Assembly: GCF_024171945.1 (NCBI RefSeq)
Contig: NZ_JAMTCR010000006.1
Coordinates: forward strand, 620,001 to 684,000
Reading direction: 5' to 3'
DNA: 64,000 nucleotides
Source of the DNA: Actinokineospora globicatena
Lineage (GTDB): Bacteria > Actinomycetota > Actinomycetes > Mycobacteriales > Pseudonocardiaceae
In this document: piece by piece, positions 8,365-17,048 of the stretch
How positions within the stretch are numbered: position 1 is the first letter of the stretch
Layout: the number at the start of each line of letters is the position of its first letter
Notes under the pieces: model-generated
The model's database searches: none
What the model was told of the DNA's origin: nothing
The model's input: the letters and a program-made list of their open reading frames with translations, nothing else
Position numbers and translations under genes: made by a program

Positions 8365-10533
8365 ATGACTCGTCGTCCGGTCGACCACACCGACGCGCCG
8401 ATCACCGCCTACACCGACCGGATCTCCGCCCGGCCCGGTGAGCGGATCGGTGTGCGCGCCAGCTCCACCGAGCAGGAGGCGCGCGTGCGGCTGCTGCTGG
8501 TCGACCACGACGGCACGGCCCCGGTCCGGGTCCCGGTCGCCGCCGGGCTCCCGGACCGGGTCACCGTGGCCCACCAGCACCTGGACCAGGGGTCCTACGG
8601 CGTGGTGCCGAACCCGCCCGCGTGCGACGGCGGGGTGACCTTCGCGGTGTGGGTGTGGCCGACGTTGCTCGGCGAGACCAGGGTCGGGGTGCTGACCCAG
8701 GACTCCGTGGCCGAACTGGGCATCGATGCCACCGGGCGCCCCGAGTTCACCGCGCACACCGACGACGGCCCGGTCACGGTGACCGCGTCCGCGCCGCTGT
8801 CGGTGCGCCGCTGGTACCTGCTCACCGGGTCCTACTCCGAGCGCGGCGCCCGGCTCGAGGTCCGCCCCGGCGCGCCGCTGGCCAGGGAGAAGGCGTCCAC
8901 CGTGGTGGTGTCCCCGCCGCGCGGCGCCCTGTCCACATCGGACACGCCGCTGGTGTTCGCCGCCCGGCTGGTCGACGGGGTCGTCGCGGACAACTACGAC
9001 GGCAAGATCAGCGCGCCGTGCGTGTTCGACCGGGCGCTCGACGCCGCCCAGGTCGCCGAGCTCGCCGCCGACACCACCGGCGCCTGGCACCGCGGCGCCG
9101 CCGCCCAGTGGGACCTCGCCCAGGACATCGGCGGCGACCGGCTGCTGGAACTGGTCGACGGGCGGCACGGCACCCTCCACAACGGACCGCAGCGCGGAGT
9201 CACCGCGCACGACTGGACCGGCGAGGTCCTGGACTGGCGCTTCGCCGACACCGGCTACGGCGCCGTCCACTTCCACGGCTCCGACTTGGAAGACGCTGGC
9301 TGGGACGAGGTCCTCGCCATCGACCTGCCCGAGGACCTGCCCGGCGGGTGCTACGCCGTCGAGCTCACCACCAGCGCGGGCGTCGACCGTGTCCCGTTCT
9401 TCGTCAGACCCAAGGCCGACGCGCCCCGCGCGCCCATCGCGTTCCTCGTGCCGACCCTGAGCTACCTCGCCTACGCGCTCGAACACGTCCACATGGCGTT
9501 CCTGCCGGAGGACCCGGCCGAGATCGCCGCGCCGTTCGCCCGCCGCAACCGGCTGCACAGCCTCTACGACCGCCACAGCGACGGCAGCGGCGCCGCCACC
9601 GCGTCCCTGCTGCGGCCCCTGCTCGGGATGCGCGACGACCACGTGTTCCGGCACGCCAGTGGCCCGCACCAGTACAGCGAGGACCTGCACCTGGTCGGCT
9701 GGCTGGGCCGCCAGGGCTTCCACTTCGACCTGGTCACCGACCACGACCTCGACGCCGAGGGCGGCGCCGCGCTCGCCGGGTACGGCACCGTCGTCACCGG
9801 CAGCCACCCCGAGTACTGGACCGGCACCATGCTCGACGCCGTCACCGACCACCTGCACGGCGGCGGCAAACTCGCCTACCTCGGCGGCAACGGTGCTTAC
9901 TGGGTCACCGCCGTGCACCCGGAGAAGCGGCACGTCGCCGAATTGCGCCGCGGGTACTCGGGCGTGCGGATGTGGGAGAGCGAGCCGGGGGAGTTGCACC
10001 TGGCCGCGACCGGCGAACCGGGCGGGCTGTGGGCCGAACGCGGCCGCTCCCCGCACCGGCTGTTCGGCATCGGCACCACCGCGGCCGGGCTGACCACCGG
10101 CGGGTCCTACGAGATCGTCGCCAAGCCCGGTGACGCCGTGCTCGACGCCCTGCTGCGCGGCATCGACCGCGACGTCCCGCTCGGCCAGTTCGGCGCCCTG
10201 CTCGGCGGCGCCGCCTCGTTCGAGACCGACGCCTACGACGAACTGCTCGGCAGCCCGCCCGACACCCGGCTGCTCGGCCGCGCCCTGCTCGGCGACGCCT
10301 ACATGTCCGCCGACACCGGGCCGACCACGCCGCACCCGCTGTCCGACCCGGTCGACCGCCGCCGCTCCGACCTGACGCTCCTGGACACACCGGGGGGCGG
10401 CGTGGTGTTCTCCGTCGGCTCGATCGGGTGGTGCGCCGCGCTGTCGCACCGCGGTGACGCCAACGACGTCTCCCGGCTCACCGCCGCCGTCCTGCGCTCG
10501 TTCGGCGCCGACCGGTACGGAAAGGAGCACTAG
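8365..10533 (+). CDS. N,N-dimethylformamidase large-subunit-like protein
   Basis: A 722-residue protein resembling the large (beta) subunit of N,N-dimethylformamidase. A jelly-roll LamG-like segment (about 80-230) is followed by a C-terminal hydrolase region with blocks such as GFHFDLVTDHDLD and GSHPEYWTGTML (Tyr484). Characterised relatives use a mononuclear iron bound by two Tyr and one Glu to hydrolyse the amide bond of dimethylformamide. The cluster has no obvious small alpha subunit, so it may work alone or on another amide. ATG 8365 lies 50 bases after the methyltransferase-like gene; the esterase gene starts at the next base after its stop. Resemblance is judged by eye. Confidence 0.7.
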   Translation: MTRRPVDHTDAPITAYTDRISARPGERIGVRASSTEQEARVRLLLVDHDGTAPVRVPVAAGLPDRVTVAHQHLDQGSYGVVPNPPACDGGVTFAVWVWPTLLGETRVGVLTQDSVAELGIDATGRPEFTAHTDDGPVTVTASAPLSVRRWYLLTGSYSERGARLEVRPGAPLAREKASTVVVSPPRGALSTSDTPLVFAARLVDGVVADNYDGKISAPCVFDRALDAAQVAELAADTTGAWHRGAAAQWDLAQDIGGDRLLELVDGRHGTLHNGPQRGVTAHDWTGEVLDWRFADTGYGAVHFHGSDLEDAGWDEVLAIDLPEDLPGGCYAVELTTSAGVDRVPFFVRPKADAPRAPIAFLVPTLSYLAYALEHVHMAFLPEDPAEIAAPFARRNRLHSLYDRHSDGSGAATASLLRPLLGMRDDHVFRHASGPHQYSEDLHLVGWLGRQGFHFDLVTDHDLDAEGGAALAGYGTVVTGSHPEYWTGTMLDAVTDHLHGGGKLAYLGGNGAYWVTAVHPEKRHVAELRRGYSGVRMWESEPGELHLAATGEPGGLWAERGRSPHRLFGIGTTAAGLTTGGSYEIVAKPGDAVLDALLRGIDRDVPLGQFGALLGGAASFETDAYDELLGSPPDTRLLGRALLGDAYMSADTGPTTPHPLSDPVDRRRSDLTLLDTPGGGVVFSVGSIGWCAALSHRGDANDVSRLTAAVLRSFGADRYGKEH

Positions 10534-11511
10534 ATGCCACTGCACCCTGAAGCCAAGGCGGTCATAGAGGCAACCGACGCCGCTGGCGGCCTCATCCCGG
10601 TAGGCCTGTCACCCGCCGAGCTGCGCGCCGCGTTCACCGAGAGCTGGCAGATCCCCGACGACGTCGAACCCGTCGGCCGCGTCTACGAGCGCACCATCCC
10701 CGGCCCCGGCGGCGACCTGCGCGTCCGGGTCTACGAACCCACCGGCGAGGGCCCGTTCCCCGGCCTGGTCTGGTTCCACGGCGGCGGCTGGGTCCTCGGC
10801 TCGTTCCAGGAGAACGAGGCCGTCTGCCGCACCCTGTGCCGGGAGGCGGAGACGGTCGTCGTGTCGGTCGAGTACCGGCTCGCACCCGAGGACCGGTTCC
10901 CGGCCGCCGCTGACGACGCTTACGCCGCACTCGCGTGGGTCACGGAGAAGGGCGCGGAACTAGGCATCGACACGCTGCGGATCGCGGTGGCGGGGGAGAG
11001 CACGGGGGGCAACCTGGCCGCTGTCGCCTGTCTTATGACTCGCGACCGGGGTGGTCGGCTGCCGCTACTGCAGGTCTTAGCGTCACCGGTGATCGCCCCG
11101 CCTTCGGACGACCGGCCCTCCTACGTTGACTACGCGACTGATCACTTCTTGACCCGCGCGTCAATGGAGTGGTTCTTCGAGCAGTACCCGCGCGACCGGA
11201 CTGACCTGACGGACCCGTACCTGTCCCCACTGGCCGCCGCTGACCTGTCCGGCTTGCCACCCGCCCTCGTGATGACCGCCGAGTACGACCCCCTGCGTGA
11301 CGAGGGCGAGGAATACGCCCACCGCCTCATGGACGCGGGCGTCCCCACCGAACTCGTCCGCTACCACGGCCAGATCCACGGCTTCTTCGCCCTCCTGGCC
11401 GACCGCCTCACCATCGGCCCGGTCGCCCACCAGCGCGCCATCACCACCCTCCGCAAATCCTTCACCGAGGGCCTGACCCTGGAGATCCCCCGCATCCGCC
11501 CCAGCCACTAG
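10534..11511 (+). CDS. alpha/beta hydrolase (hormone-sensitive-lipase-like esterase)
   Basis: A 325-residue esterase. It has the HGGGW oxyanion motif near residue 85, nucleophile S156 in GESTGGN, the acid in AEYDPLRDEGE and the His in HGFF. This is the hormone-sensitive-lipase subfamily, which cuts short-chain esters or carbamates. ATG 10534 directly follows the previous stop, so the two genes are co-translated. It is the last gene of the operon. Codon choice is patchy: an ATA Ile codon near the start and a TTA Leu codon at 11077-11079 lie among otherwise G/C-ending codons. The substrate is unknown but probably an ester or amide from the same route. Confidence 0.88.
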   Translation: MPLHPEAKAVIEATDAAGGLIPVGLSPAELRAAFTESWQIPDDVEPVGRVYERTIPGPGGDLRVRVYEPTGEGPFPGLVWFHGGGWVLGSFQENEAVCRTLCREAETVVVSVEYRLAPEDRFPAAADDAYAALAWVTEKGAELGIDTLRIAVAGESTGGNLAAVACLMTRDRGGRLPLLQVLASPVIAPPSDDRPSYVDYATDHFLTRASMEWFFEQYPRDRTDLTDPYLSPLAAADLSGLPPALVMTAEYDPLRDEGEEYAHRLMDAGVPTELVRYHGQIHGFFALLADRLTIGPVAHQRAITTLRKSFTEGLTLEIPRIRPSH

Positions 11512-11547
11512 CCCGCCTCCGGGGATACACCGGTAGCTCTGTGTCGT

Positions 11548-12495
11548 TCAGAGGCGTTCGACGCGGTCGGCCTGCGGGCCCCGATCGCTCTGGCGCACCG
11601 CGTACCGGACCCGGTCACCCTTCTGCAGCGGCTCCGACCCCATGATCACCGACACGTGGGCGAAGAGATCGTCGCCGCCCGCGTCCGGGGTGATGAAGCC
11701 GAAGCCGCGGTCGCCGTCGTAGCGCGCGACGACGCCCTCGCCGCCTCGTGCGGGCACGTCCCGCGCGGCAGGCCCCGCGGCCGCGGCAGGTGCCGACCGC
11801 TGCGGCGCCGTCTGGGGCTCGGCGCCCCGGACCAGGTGCACGTCGCGGGCCTGCGGGCCCTTGTCCCCACTAGCCACCTCGTAGGCGACGCGGTCGCCCT
11901 CCGCGAGCCACGTCAGCCCCTCGGCCAGGGCCCGGGCGTGGACGAAGACGTCCCCGGCGCCGGAGTCGGGGTTGATGAAGCCGAAGCCCTTGTCCTCGTC
12001 GTACCAGGCCACCGTGCCGTCGGCGCCGTCCCCGATACCAGCCGCGGCGGGTAAGCCTGCCCCTGCTCCCAGCGGGACCACGTGCCCGGCCTGCGGGCCG
12101 CGCTCGCCCTCGACGACCAGGAAGGCCACCCGCTGCCCCTCGGTGACCACGCCCCCGGTCACGATGGCGGAGCTGTGCACGAAGACGTCAGCGCCGCCGC
12201 CGTCCGGCGACGCGAAGCCGTACCCCTTGCCCGGCTCGTACCAGTTGACGGTGCCGAGCAGGCCCACGGCGCTGCCGGTGGCCGCGTCGGCGGTGACGCG
12301 AACGCGCAGCGCCTGGGGCCCGCGGTCGTTCTCGCCGACCTCGAACGCGACGGCCTGACCCTCGCGGAGCACTTTCGGACCGCCGTCCTCGACGATCTCG
12401 GAGGCGTGCACGAACACGTCCGGCGAGCCGTCCTCGGGTGCGAGGAAGCCGAAACCCCGTTCGGCGTCGAACCAACGGACGGTTCCTTGCGGCAT
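11548..12495 (-). CDS. protein with four tandem cold-shock domains
   Basis: A 315-residue protein made almost wholly of four cold-shock domains, beginning with GTVRWFD, GTVNWYE, GTVAWYD and GVVARYD. Each is followed by RNP-1-like GFGF or GYGF and RNP-2-like VFVH (FAH in the last). Ordinary bacterial Csp proteins have one such domain of about 67 residues, so this resembles a multi-domain RNA or single-stranded-DNA binder. I chose ATG 12495, with GGAG just upstream, because the first domain begins there; the frame is open to 12609 but that part is low-complexity. A Pro/Ala/Arg linker separates domains 3 and 4. A tandem 23-bp repeat lies about 110 bases upstream. Confidence 0.85.
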   Translation of the reverse strand: MPQGTVRWFDAERGFGFLAPEDGSPDVFVHASEIVEDGGPKVLREGQAVAFEVGENDRGPQALRVRVTADAATGSAVGLLGTVNWYEPGKGYGFASPDGGGADVFVHSSAIVTGGVVTEGQRVAFLVVEGERGPQAGHVVPLGAGAGLPAAAGIGDGADGTVAWYDEDKGFGFINPDSGAGDVFVHARALAEGLTWLAEGDRVAYEVASGDKGPQARDVHLVRGAEPQTAPQRSAPAAAAGPAARDVPARGGEGVVARYDGDRGFGFITPDAGGDDLFAHVSVIMGSEPLQKGDRVRYAVRQSDRGPQADRVERL

Positions 12496-12605
12496 CAAAG
12501 GCTCCAGATCGAGAGGGCGGGCACTGGCCCCCAGTCTCTCTGACGGACTTCCGGTCCTTCGGGCCGGGCCCACAGGCGGGCGGTGCGGAGCCAGCGGCGG
12601 GCCGT

Positions 12606-12651
12606 TCATTCACCTAGCGACACGCCGATCATTCACCTAGCGACACGCCGA
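12606..12651. repeat. two perfect tandem copies of a 23-bp sequence upstream of the cold-shock gene
   Basis: The 23-bp unit at 12606-12628 is repeated exactly at 12629-12651. Its core is CACCTAGCGACACGCCGA. It lies upstream of the minus-strand cold-shock gene and could be a double operator or part of its promoter. No regulator can be named. Confidence 0.6.
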
Positions 12652-12740
12652 GTTTGACCAGGTCTAACTCCAGCCCCGCCGGCTAGCCCTCGACCTGGCC
12701 TCTAGCCCCCGCCGAACCGCTCCGCGCGCGCGGTCCCACC

Positions 12741-12860
12741 CCTGCCCGGCCCCCACCCTCTCCGGGGGGCGTCCCTGGGCCAGTCTACCGGGACCCCCCG
12801 ACAGTGGATCTTGAAAGTGCCCCCGCGAATATCCAGATGTGGATAACTTCTGTCACCCGG
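12741..12860. repeat. dispersed intergenic repeat, copy 1
   Basis: This 120-bp block matches 48631-48750 in the same orientation with about 14 mismatches. The stretch 12744-12795 is identical, as is 12837-12858. It includes a GCCCCC/GGGGGC hairpin and TGTGGATAA at 12838-12846, the reverse complement of the DnaA-box consensus TTATCCACA. It fills much of the gap between the cold-shock gene and the LuxR-type gene (12496-13046), which holds no convincing gene. Differences between the copies do not favour third codon positions, so I do not think it codes for protein. Confidence 0.8.
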
Positions 12861-13046
12861 CCGTGTGGAGTTTCGCCTGGCCGGGGGTCGGGGCAGCGTG
12901 TCACGAGACGTGGTGATGCCGTCACCCTGGGAGACGGTTGGGTGCACTTTGTGTCGATCGGCGGGTCACTCGGTGTTGTGGTATTGCCCCGTTCGGCCCA
13001 AAGCCCGTAAATTTCTGTAACTGGCGTTGCGGCGGAGGGCGGCGAG

Positions 13047-14078
13047 ATGGACCCCACGATGGTGGCGTCGGCGGTGCGGATCGGCGCCGCGCTCGGGAGT
13101 GGGGCCGACGTCGAGTGGGACGAGGTGTTCGACGCGATCACCGGTGCCGTCCCCGACGTGTGCGCCGCCCAGGTCACCGGGTGGGACCCGGTGGCGCGCG
13201 GGTTCGTGATCCTCGCCGAGCGCGGGTACTCGCGGACCATCTCCCAGGACCTCGCCCACGAGCTGCCGCGCACCCGCTGGGGCGGGCAGCTGTTCGACTC
13301 CGCCGTCCCGCTGCTCATGGACGACGCGCCGCACAACTTCCGCGACTCGCCGCACTACCAGGAGAACCTGCGCCCGGCCGGGCTCGAGGACGGGCTGTCG
13401 GCCGCGCTGCGCCTGGGCAGGCAGCGCGTCGTCGGCATCCTGCACATCAACGCCTCGGTCCAGGGGTCCTTCGGCGAGCGCACCCGCTCGTTCGTCACCG
13501 AGTTGGAAACCACCTTCGCCCGCCGGGTCGACCCGCTGCGCTCCCCGCGCTTCGAGGCCTGGTTCGGCCCCGAGTGGACCGCCAGCCGCATCGTCCCCGG
13601 CGGCACCCCGCTCCCGCTCGCCGACCGCCAGCCCTCGCCGCTCGCCGACGACCCCAAGGTCCAGGCCCTCGGCGCGGCCTTCGGCGAACTGGGCGTCGGC
13701 ACCGTCGCGTTCCTCTGGCCGGGCCCGGACGGCTGGTACCGGGTCCGCCTGCTGCGCGTCACCGAGGGCCCGCGCACCGGCGTCATCCTCGCCACCGCCC
13801 CGTACGCCAACGCCATGGGCCTGACCGCCCGCGAGATCGACGTGGCCACCGGCATCGTCGCGGGCCTGAGCAACCAGGCCATCGCCGAGGGCCTCGTCGT
13901 CAGCCGCCGCACCGTCGAGACCTACGTCGAACGCCTCCTGGGCAAGCTCGACTGCCAGTCGCGCGGCGAGGCCGCCGGTGTCGCCGCCCGCGCGGGCATC
14001 ATCCGCCCCACCCCGACCCCCAACGGCGTCGGCGACCTCCACCGCCTCACCCGCGGCTCCGAACCCCGCTGGCCCTGA
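13047..14078 (+). CDS. LuxR-family transcriptional regulator
   Basis: A 343-residue regulator. The C terminus (about 250-325) is a LuxR/FixJ helix-turn-helix: LTAREIDVATGIVAGLSNQAIAEGLVVS, followed by TVETYVERLLGKL (given in parts). The N-terminal 200 residues look GAF-like, with no phosphorylation-site receiver motif, so it may sense a ligand. ATG 13047 is the first Met of the frame. It follows the intergenic repeat and the cold-shock gene, which is transcribed divergently. The target genes are unknown. Confidence 0.82.
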   Translation: MDPTMVASAVRIGAALGSGADVEWDEVFDAITGAVPDVCAAQVTGWDPVARGFVILAERGYSRTISQDLAHELPRTRWGGQLFDSAVPLLMDDAPHNFRDSPHYQENLRPAGLEDGLSAALRLGRQRVVGILHINASVQGSFGERTRSFVTELETTFARRVDPLRSPRFEAWFGPEWTASRIVPGGTPLPLADRQPSPLADDPKVQALGAAFGELGVGTVAFLWPGPDGWYRVRLLRVTEGPRTGVILATAPYANAMGLTAREIDVATGIVAGLSNQAIAEGLVVSRRTVETYVERLLGKLDCQSRGEAAGVAARAGIIRPTPTPNGVGDLHRLTRGSEPRWP

Positions 14079-14195
14079 CCCGCGTTCAGTCGACGTGGAT
14101 TCCCGGCACCGCCCGCGAGAAGGCGACAAGCCGAGCCAGCGATGGCGCGGAAATGTCCCGGATTCCCGTCGAACACAATTCGACGCAGTGCTTTC

Positions 14196-14353
14196 CGTTG
14201 CAACGACTACTTCTCCGCCAGCGGACGGTTGCGCATCCCCGGACAGCTCCAGACCCGCGGCTACGTGCGTGAGCAGCTCGCGCCGTACTTCGCGGTCGAG
14301 AAGCTCGAGTCCGCCATCGCGGCACGGCTCACGCGACAGGAACGGCTCTGGGG
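14196..14353 (+). pseudogene. remnant of an XRE/DUF5753-type regulator
   Basis: One frame reads IPGQLQTRGYVREQLAP and then VEKLESAIAARLTRQERLWG. This strongly resembles the DUF5753 domain that follows XRE helix-turn-helix domains in many actinomycete regulators (typically IPGLLQT, then a VEARxxRQ-type helix). No helix-turn-helix precedes it and the frame turns to nonsense after RLWG, so it looks like a decayed fragment. The surrounding stretch 14079-14526 is otherwise gene-poor. Confidence 0.5.
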
Positions 14354-14356
14354 AGG

Positions 14357-14488
14357 ATGGCGTGGTTCCTGCTTGCCGTGGGACCGGTATCGGCGGTCAT
14401 CGCCGTGCTGGTCGTGTACCTCATGTCCCATCATCACGCCGTGGTGCGCCGTTTCCCGGGCGGCGGGTTCGGCCTGTTCGGTCCATAG
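14357..14488 (+). CDS. possible 43-residue single-pass membrane peptide
   Basis: A short frame from ATG 14357 to TAG 14486-14488 encodes one hydrophobic helix (residues 2-23) followed by SHHHAVVRRFPGGG and a short tail. GGGGAGG lies immediately before the ATG, closer than a normal ribosome site, so initiation is doubtful. I do not recognise it. It could equally be chance coding in the decayed region before the transpeptidase gene. Confidence 0.25.
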   Translation: MAWFLLAVGPVSAVIAVLVVYLMSHHHAVVRRFPGGGFGLFGP

Positions 14489-14526
14489 TGGATCGGTCGG
14501 GTCGGGCGACCGAGGGGTGGCGTGGG

Positions 14527-15180
14527 ATGCGGGTGCTGCTTGCGGGACTTCTGCTGCTGGTGACGCCGGGGATGGCGGCGGCTCAGGCGCGAGGGTTGCC
14601 GTTGGCCTATGGCGGGTCGGCGGGTCAGGTGGTCACGGTGGTGGTGGGGGCGCCGGGGGCGACCACGGGGACGTTGACCGGGTGGCGGCGGACGGCGACC
14701 GGGTGGGTCGCCGAGGTGGGGCCGGTGAGCGCGTTCGTGGGGAAGGCGGGGGTCGGGCAGGCGAGTGAGGGGAGCACCAAGACGCCGGTGGGGGTTTGGG
14801 GGTTGACGGAGGCGTTCGGGCACAGGCCGGGCAACGGGACGCGGGTGCCGTACAAGCAGGTGGACACCTGGGACTGGTGGGTGTCCGACGTCGGGTCCGC
14901 GCACTACAACAAGCCATACCGGTGCGCGCCGGGGAGTTGCCCGTTCAACGAGGGCGCGGGCGAGAACCTGGGCAAGGTCGGGTACGCCTACGACCGGGCG
15001 GTGGTCATGGACTACAACCGGGCGCCGGTGGTGCGCGGGGCCGGGTCGGCGTTCTTCCTGCACGTCAGCACGGGTCGGCCGACCGCGGGGTGCGTGAGCG
15101 TCCCCGCGCCCGCGCTCGACGCCGTCCTCGCCTGGCTCGACCCGGCCGCCCGCCCGGTGATCAACGTCGGGGTGGGCTGA
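14527..15180 (+). CDS. secreted L,D-transpeptidase-like (YkuD) protein
   Basis: A 217-residue protein with a signal peptide (about residues 1-22, ending AAAQA). The C-terminal motif FFLHVSTGRPTAGCVSVP fits the His and catalytic Cys of YkuD/ErfK-type L,D-transpeptidases. By family these act outside the membrane on peptidoglycan stem peptides or related peptide substrates. ATG 14527 follows GAGGGG. It is convergent with the caspase gene, and the two reading frames overlap by 20 bases at their 3' ends (15161-15180). No partner gene is evident. Confidence 0.78.
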   Translation: MRVLLAGLLLLVTPGMAAAQARGLPLAYGGSAGQVVTVVVGAPGATTGTLTGWRRTATGWVAEVGPVSAFVGKAGVGQASEGSTKTPVGVWGLTEAFGHRPGNGTRVPYKQVDTWDWWVSDVGSAHYNKPYRCAPGSCPFNEGAGENLGKVGYAYDRAVVMDYNRAPVVRGAGSAFFLHVSTGRPTAGCVSVPAPALDAVLAWLDPAARPVINVGVG

Positions 15181-17029
15181 GGGCCCGGTCCGGCCACACC
15201 GCCACCACGGCGCCGACGACCACGGCGAGGGTCATCGGGTCGGTCAGGAGGGTTTCGCGCGGCTCGAGCAGCAGGATCGTCGCCACCAAGCCCAGCCGGG
15301 CCGGGACCGACGTCTGGCGGTCGGTGAGGATCGGCAGCGTCACCAGCGACAGCGCGGCCGTCGTCCAGAACGGCGTGTAGCTGTGCCAGCCGATCACCGC
15401 GTAACCGGCGACGGCGACGGCGATGACCTGGAAGGTGACGTCCCTGGCCAGGGGGGCGCCGGTCCGCACCCTGGTCGTCACGGTGATCACGGTGACCACC
15501 AGCAGCACGCCGAGCGCGAGCAACGCCGCCACGTGCGAGTCGTCCCGGTAGCCGGGGAACAGCACCCCGACCGTCGCCACGACGGCCCAGGCCGTACCGG
15601 CGACGGCCTCCCACGTCCCGTTCCCGCGCCGCACCCCGTTGTGCACCAAGACCGCGGCGAACGCGGCGAGCAACCCGAGGCCGTACACCCGAATCGGCCA
15701 GTTCCCGCGCGCGACGGACTCCGCGAGGGCGGTCGCGTACGCCGCGCTCATCGCGATCGCGCCGAAACCGACGCCGATGGCGATTCCCCGCCACCGTTCG
15801 CGTGCGACGACCAGCCCCACCATCGCCGCCACGAGCACCCAGTTCACCACCGGCATGACCGCGCCGATCGCGGCCAACTGCCACATCCAGGTGTCGATGT
15901 CCGCACGCGCCTCCGCCCAGCCCCGATCACCGGTGAGCACGGCCAGGGTGATCGCCGCCGCACCCGCCAGCACGCCGCCAAGGACCCGCCACCGCAGCGC
16001 GGGGTCGCTCAGGGTCGGCCCCGAACGAGCGGGTCGTGGCGTGGTTGTCGGAGCAGCGGGCCGGGGTGCCGGTTTCGTGGCCAGGGCGGTGGCGGCTGCT
16101 TCTGACACCGCTCGGCTGTCGTCCTCGGCGAGGTCCTCCAGTGCTAGTCGCGCGGCGAGGGCCAGCCCCTCGTGCCCGCCGGTGACCATGCCCGCCAGTT
16201 CTTCGATCGCGCCCAGCCGCACCAACCGGTTGGGGTGGTCGACGGCCTCGCGCAGGTCCACCGGCAGCTCTGACGGCACGGTCACCGGACGCGCGCGCCG
16301 GGCGATGTGCAGGTCACCTTGCAGGTCGAACACCCACTTGCCCGGCGTCTGGTTCGACGTGGACGCCCGGACCCGCTCGTAGACGTACTCGTAGAGCTCG
16401 TCCAGCCCCACGTACCCGTCCTGGTCGCGGTCGGCGTCCCCGGTGCGCAACCCCTCGACCAACGCGGCCGTGAACACCGACGGCCCGCCCGCGCCCGATT
16501 CCGTCACCTCCTGGCCCTCGAATGCGTACTCGAGCGCGCTCGACGCCGTGATCACCGCCCGGCCGCGCCCCTCGAACTGCTCGCCCAGCGCCACTGCCGT
16601 CCCCGCCCGCGCGACCACACCACGCCCGAACGCGCCCGCGTAGCAGCAGTCCAGCAGCAGCACGACCCGCCGCGCCCTGGTCCGGTTCATCAACCGCCGC
16701 ACGAAGTCCCCGGCCACGGCCGTCGCCGCCAACCGGTTCAACTTGGTCCCGGCGGTCGCGAAGTACAGGTCCCCGGCCTCGTCCTTCACCCCGTGCCCGG
16801 AGAAGTACAGGACCAGCAGCTCGTCGGGTGTGCGGTCGGCGAAGAACTCCTCGATCGCCTCGCCGGTCTCCGCCACCCCCGCGTTGCGCACCGTCCGCAC
16901 CGCGAACCCGCCGATGTCGGCGTCCTCCAACACCGCCGCCAACTGCTCGGCGTCGTGCTGCGGCGCCCGCAACTCGCGGAGCCCCGGGTCCTGATAAGCG
17001 TCGTTGGCCACGATCAACGCATGTCGCAC
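15161..17029 (-). CDS. caspase-like (C14) protease with C-terminal membrane region, paralogue B
   Basis: A 622-residue protein. Residues 1-245 form a caspase/metacaspase-like domain: YFSGHG with catalytic His79 and LLLDCCYAG with Cys129 as the probable nucleophile. A linker with helical repeats follows. From about 345 on there are roughly eight hydrophobic segments. GTG 17029 has an ideal GGAGG 8 bases upstream. It lies 19 bases after the closely similar gene at 17049-19112 and is the third gene of the EACC1-caspase-caspase operon. The layout suggests a membrane-tethered protease acting in a suicide or conflict response. The family call is strong; the role is inferred. Confidence 0.82.
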   Translation of the reverse strand: MRHALIVANDAYQDPGLRELRAPQHDAEQLAAVLEDADIGGFAVRTVRNAGVAETGEAIEEFFADRTPDELLVLYFSGHGVKDEAGDLYFATAGTKLNRLAATAVAGDFVRRLMNRTRARRVVLLLDCCYAGAFGRGVVARAGTAVALGEQFEGRGRAVITASSALEYAFEGQEVTESGAGGPSVFTAALVEGLRTGDADRDQDGYVGLDELYEYVYERVRASTSNQTPGKWVFDLQGDLHIARRARPVTVPSELPVDLREAVDHPNRLVRLGAIEELAGMVTGGHEGLALAARLALEDLAEDDSRAVSEAAATALATKPAPRPAAPTTTPRPARSGPTLSDPALRWRVLGGVLAGAAAITLAVLTGDRGWAEARADIDTWMWQLAAIGAVMPVVNWVLVAAMVGLVVARERWRGIAIGVGFGAIAMSAAYATALAESVARGNWPIRVYGLGLLAAFAAVLVHNGVRRGNGTWEAVAGTAWAVVATVGVLFPGYRDDSHVAALLALGVLLVVTVITVTTRVRTGAPLARDVTFQVIAVAVAGYAVIGWHSYTPFWTTAALSLVTLPILTDRQTSVPARLGLVATILLLEPRETLLTDPMTLAVVVGAVVAVWPDRALSPPRR

Positions 17030-17048
17030 GGCACACCTCCTCGGCTGA

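Noticed and set aside
12838-12846. DnaA-box sequence as a sign of the replication origin.
   Set aside because: There is only one box per copy, two copies 36 kb apart, and no dnaA, dnaN or cluster of boxes.
12702-12947. A minus-strand frame across the dispersed repeat encoding VPVDWPRDAPRRGWGPG, also found in the second copy near 48630-48726.
   Set aside because: Differences between the copies fall mainly at first and second codon positions, not third, so there is no sign of selection for a peptide. The similarity is explained by the DNA repeat.
14142-14768. An intact 208-residue gene covering the DUF5753-like stretch.
   Set aside because: Only about 50 residues resemble the family. The rest is out of frame with the transpeptidase gene it overlaps and is low-complexity.
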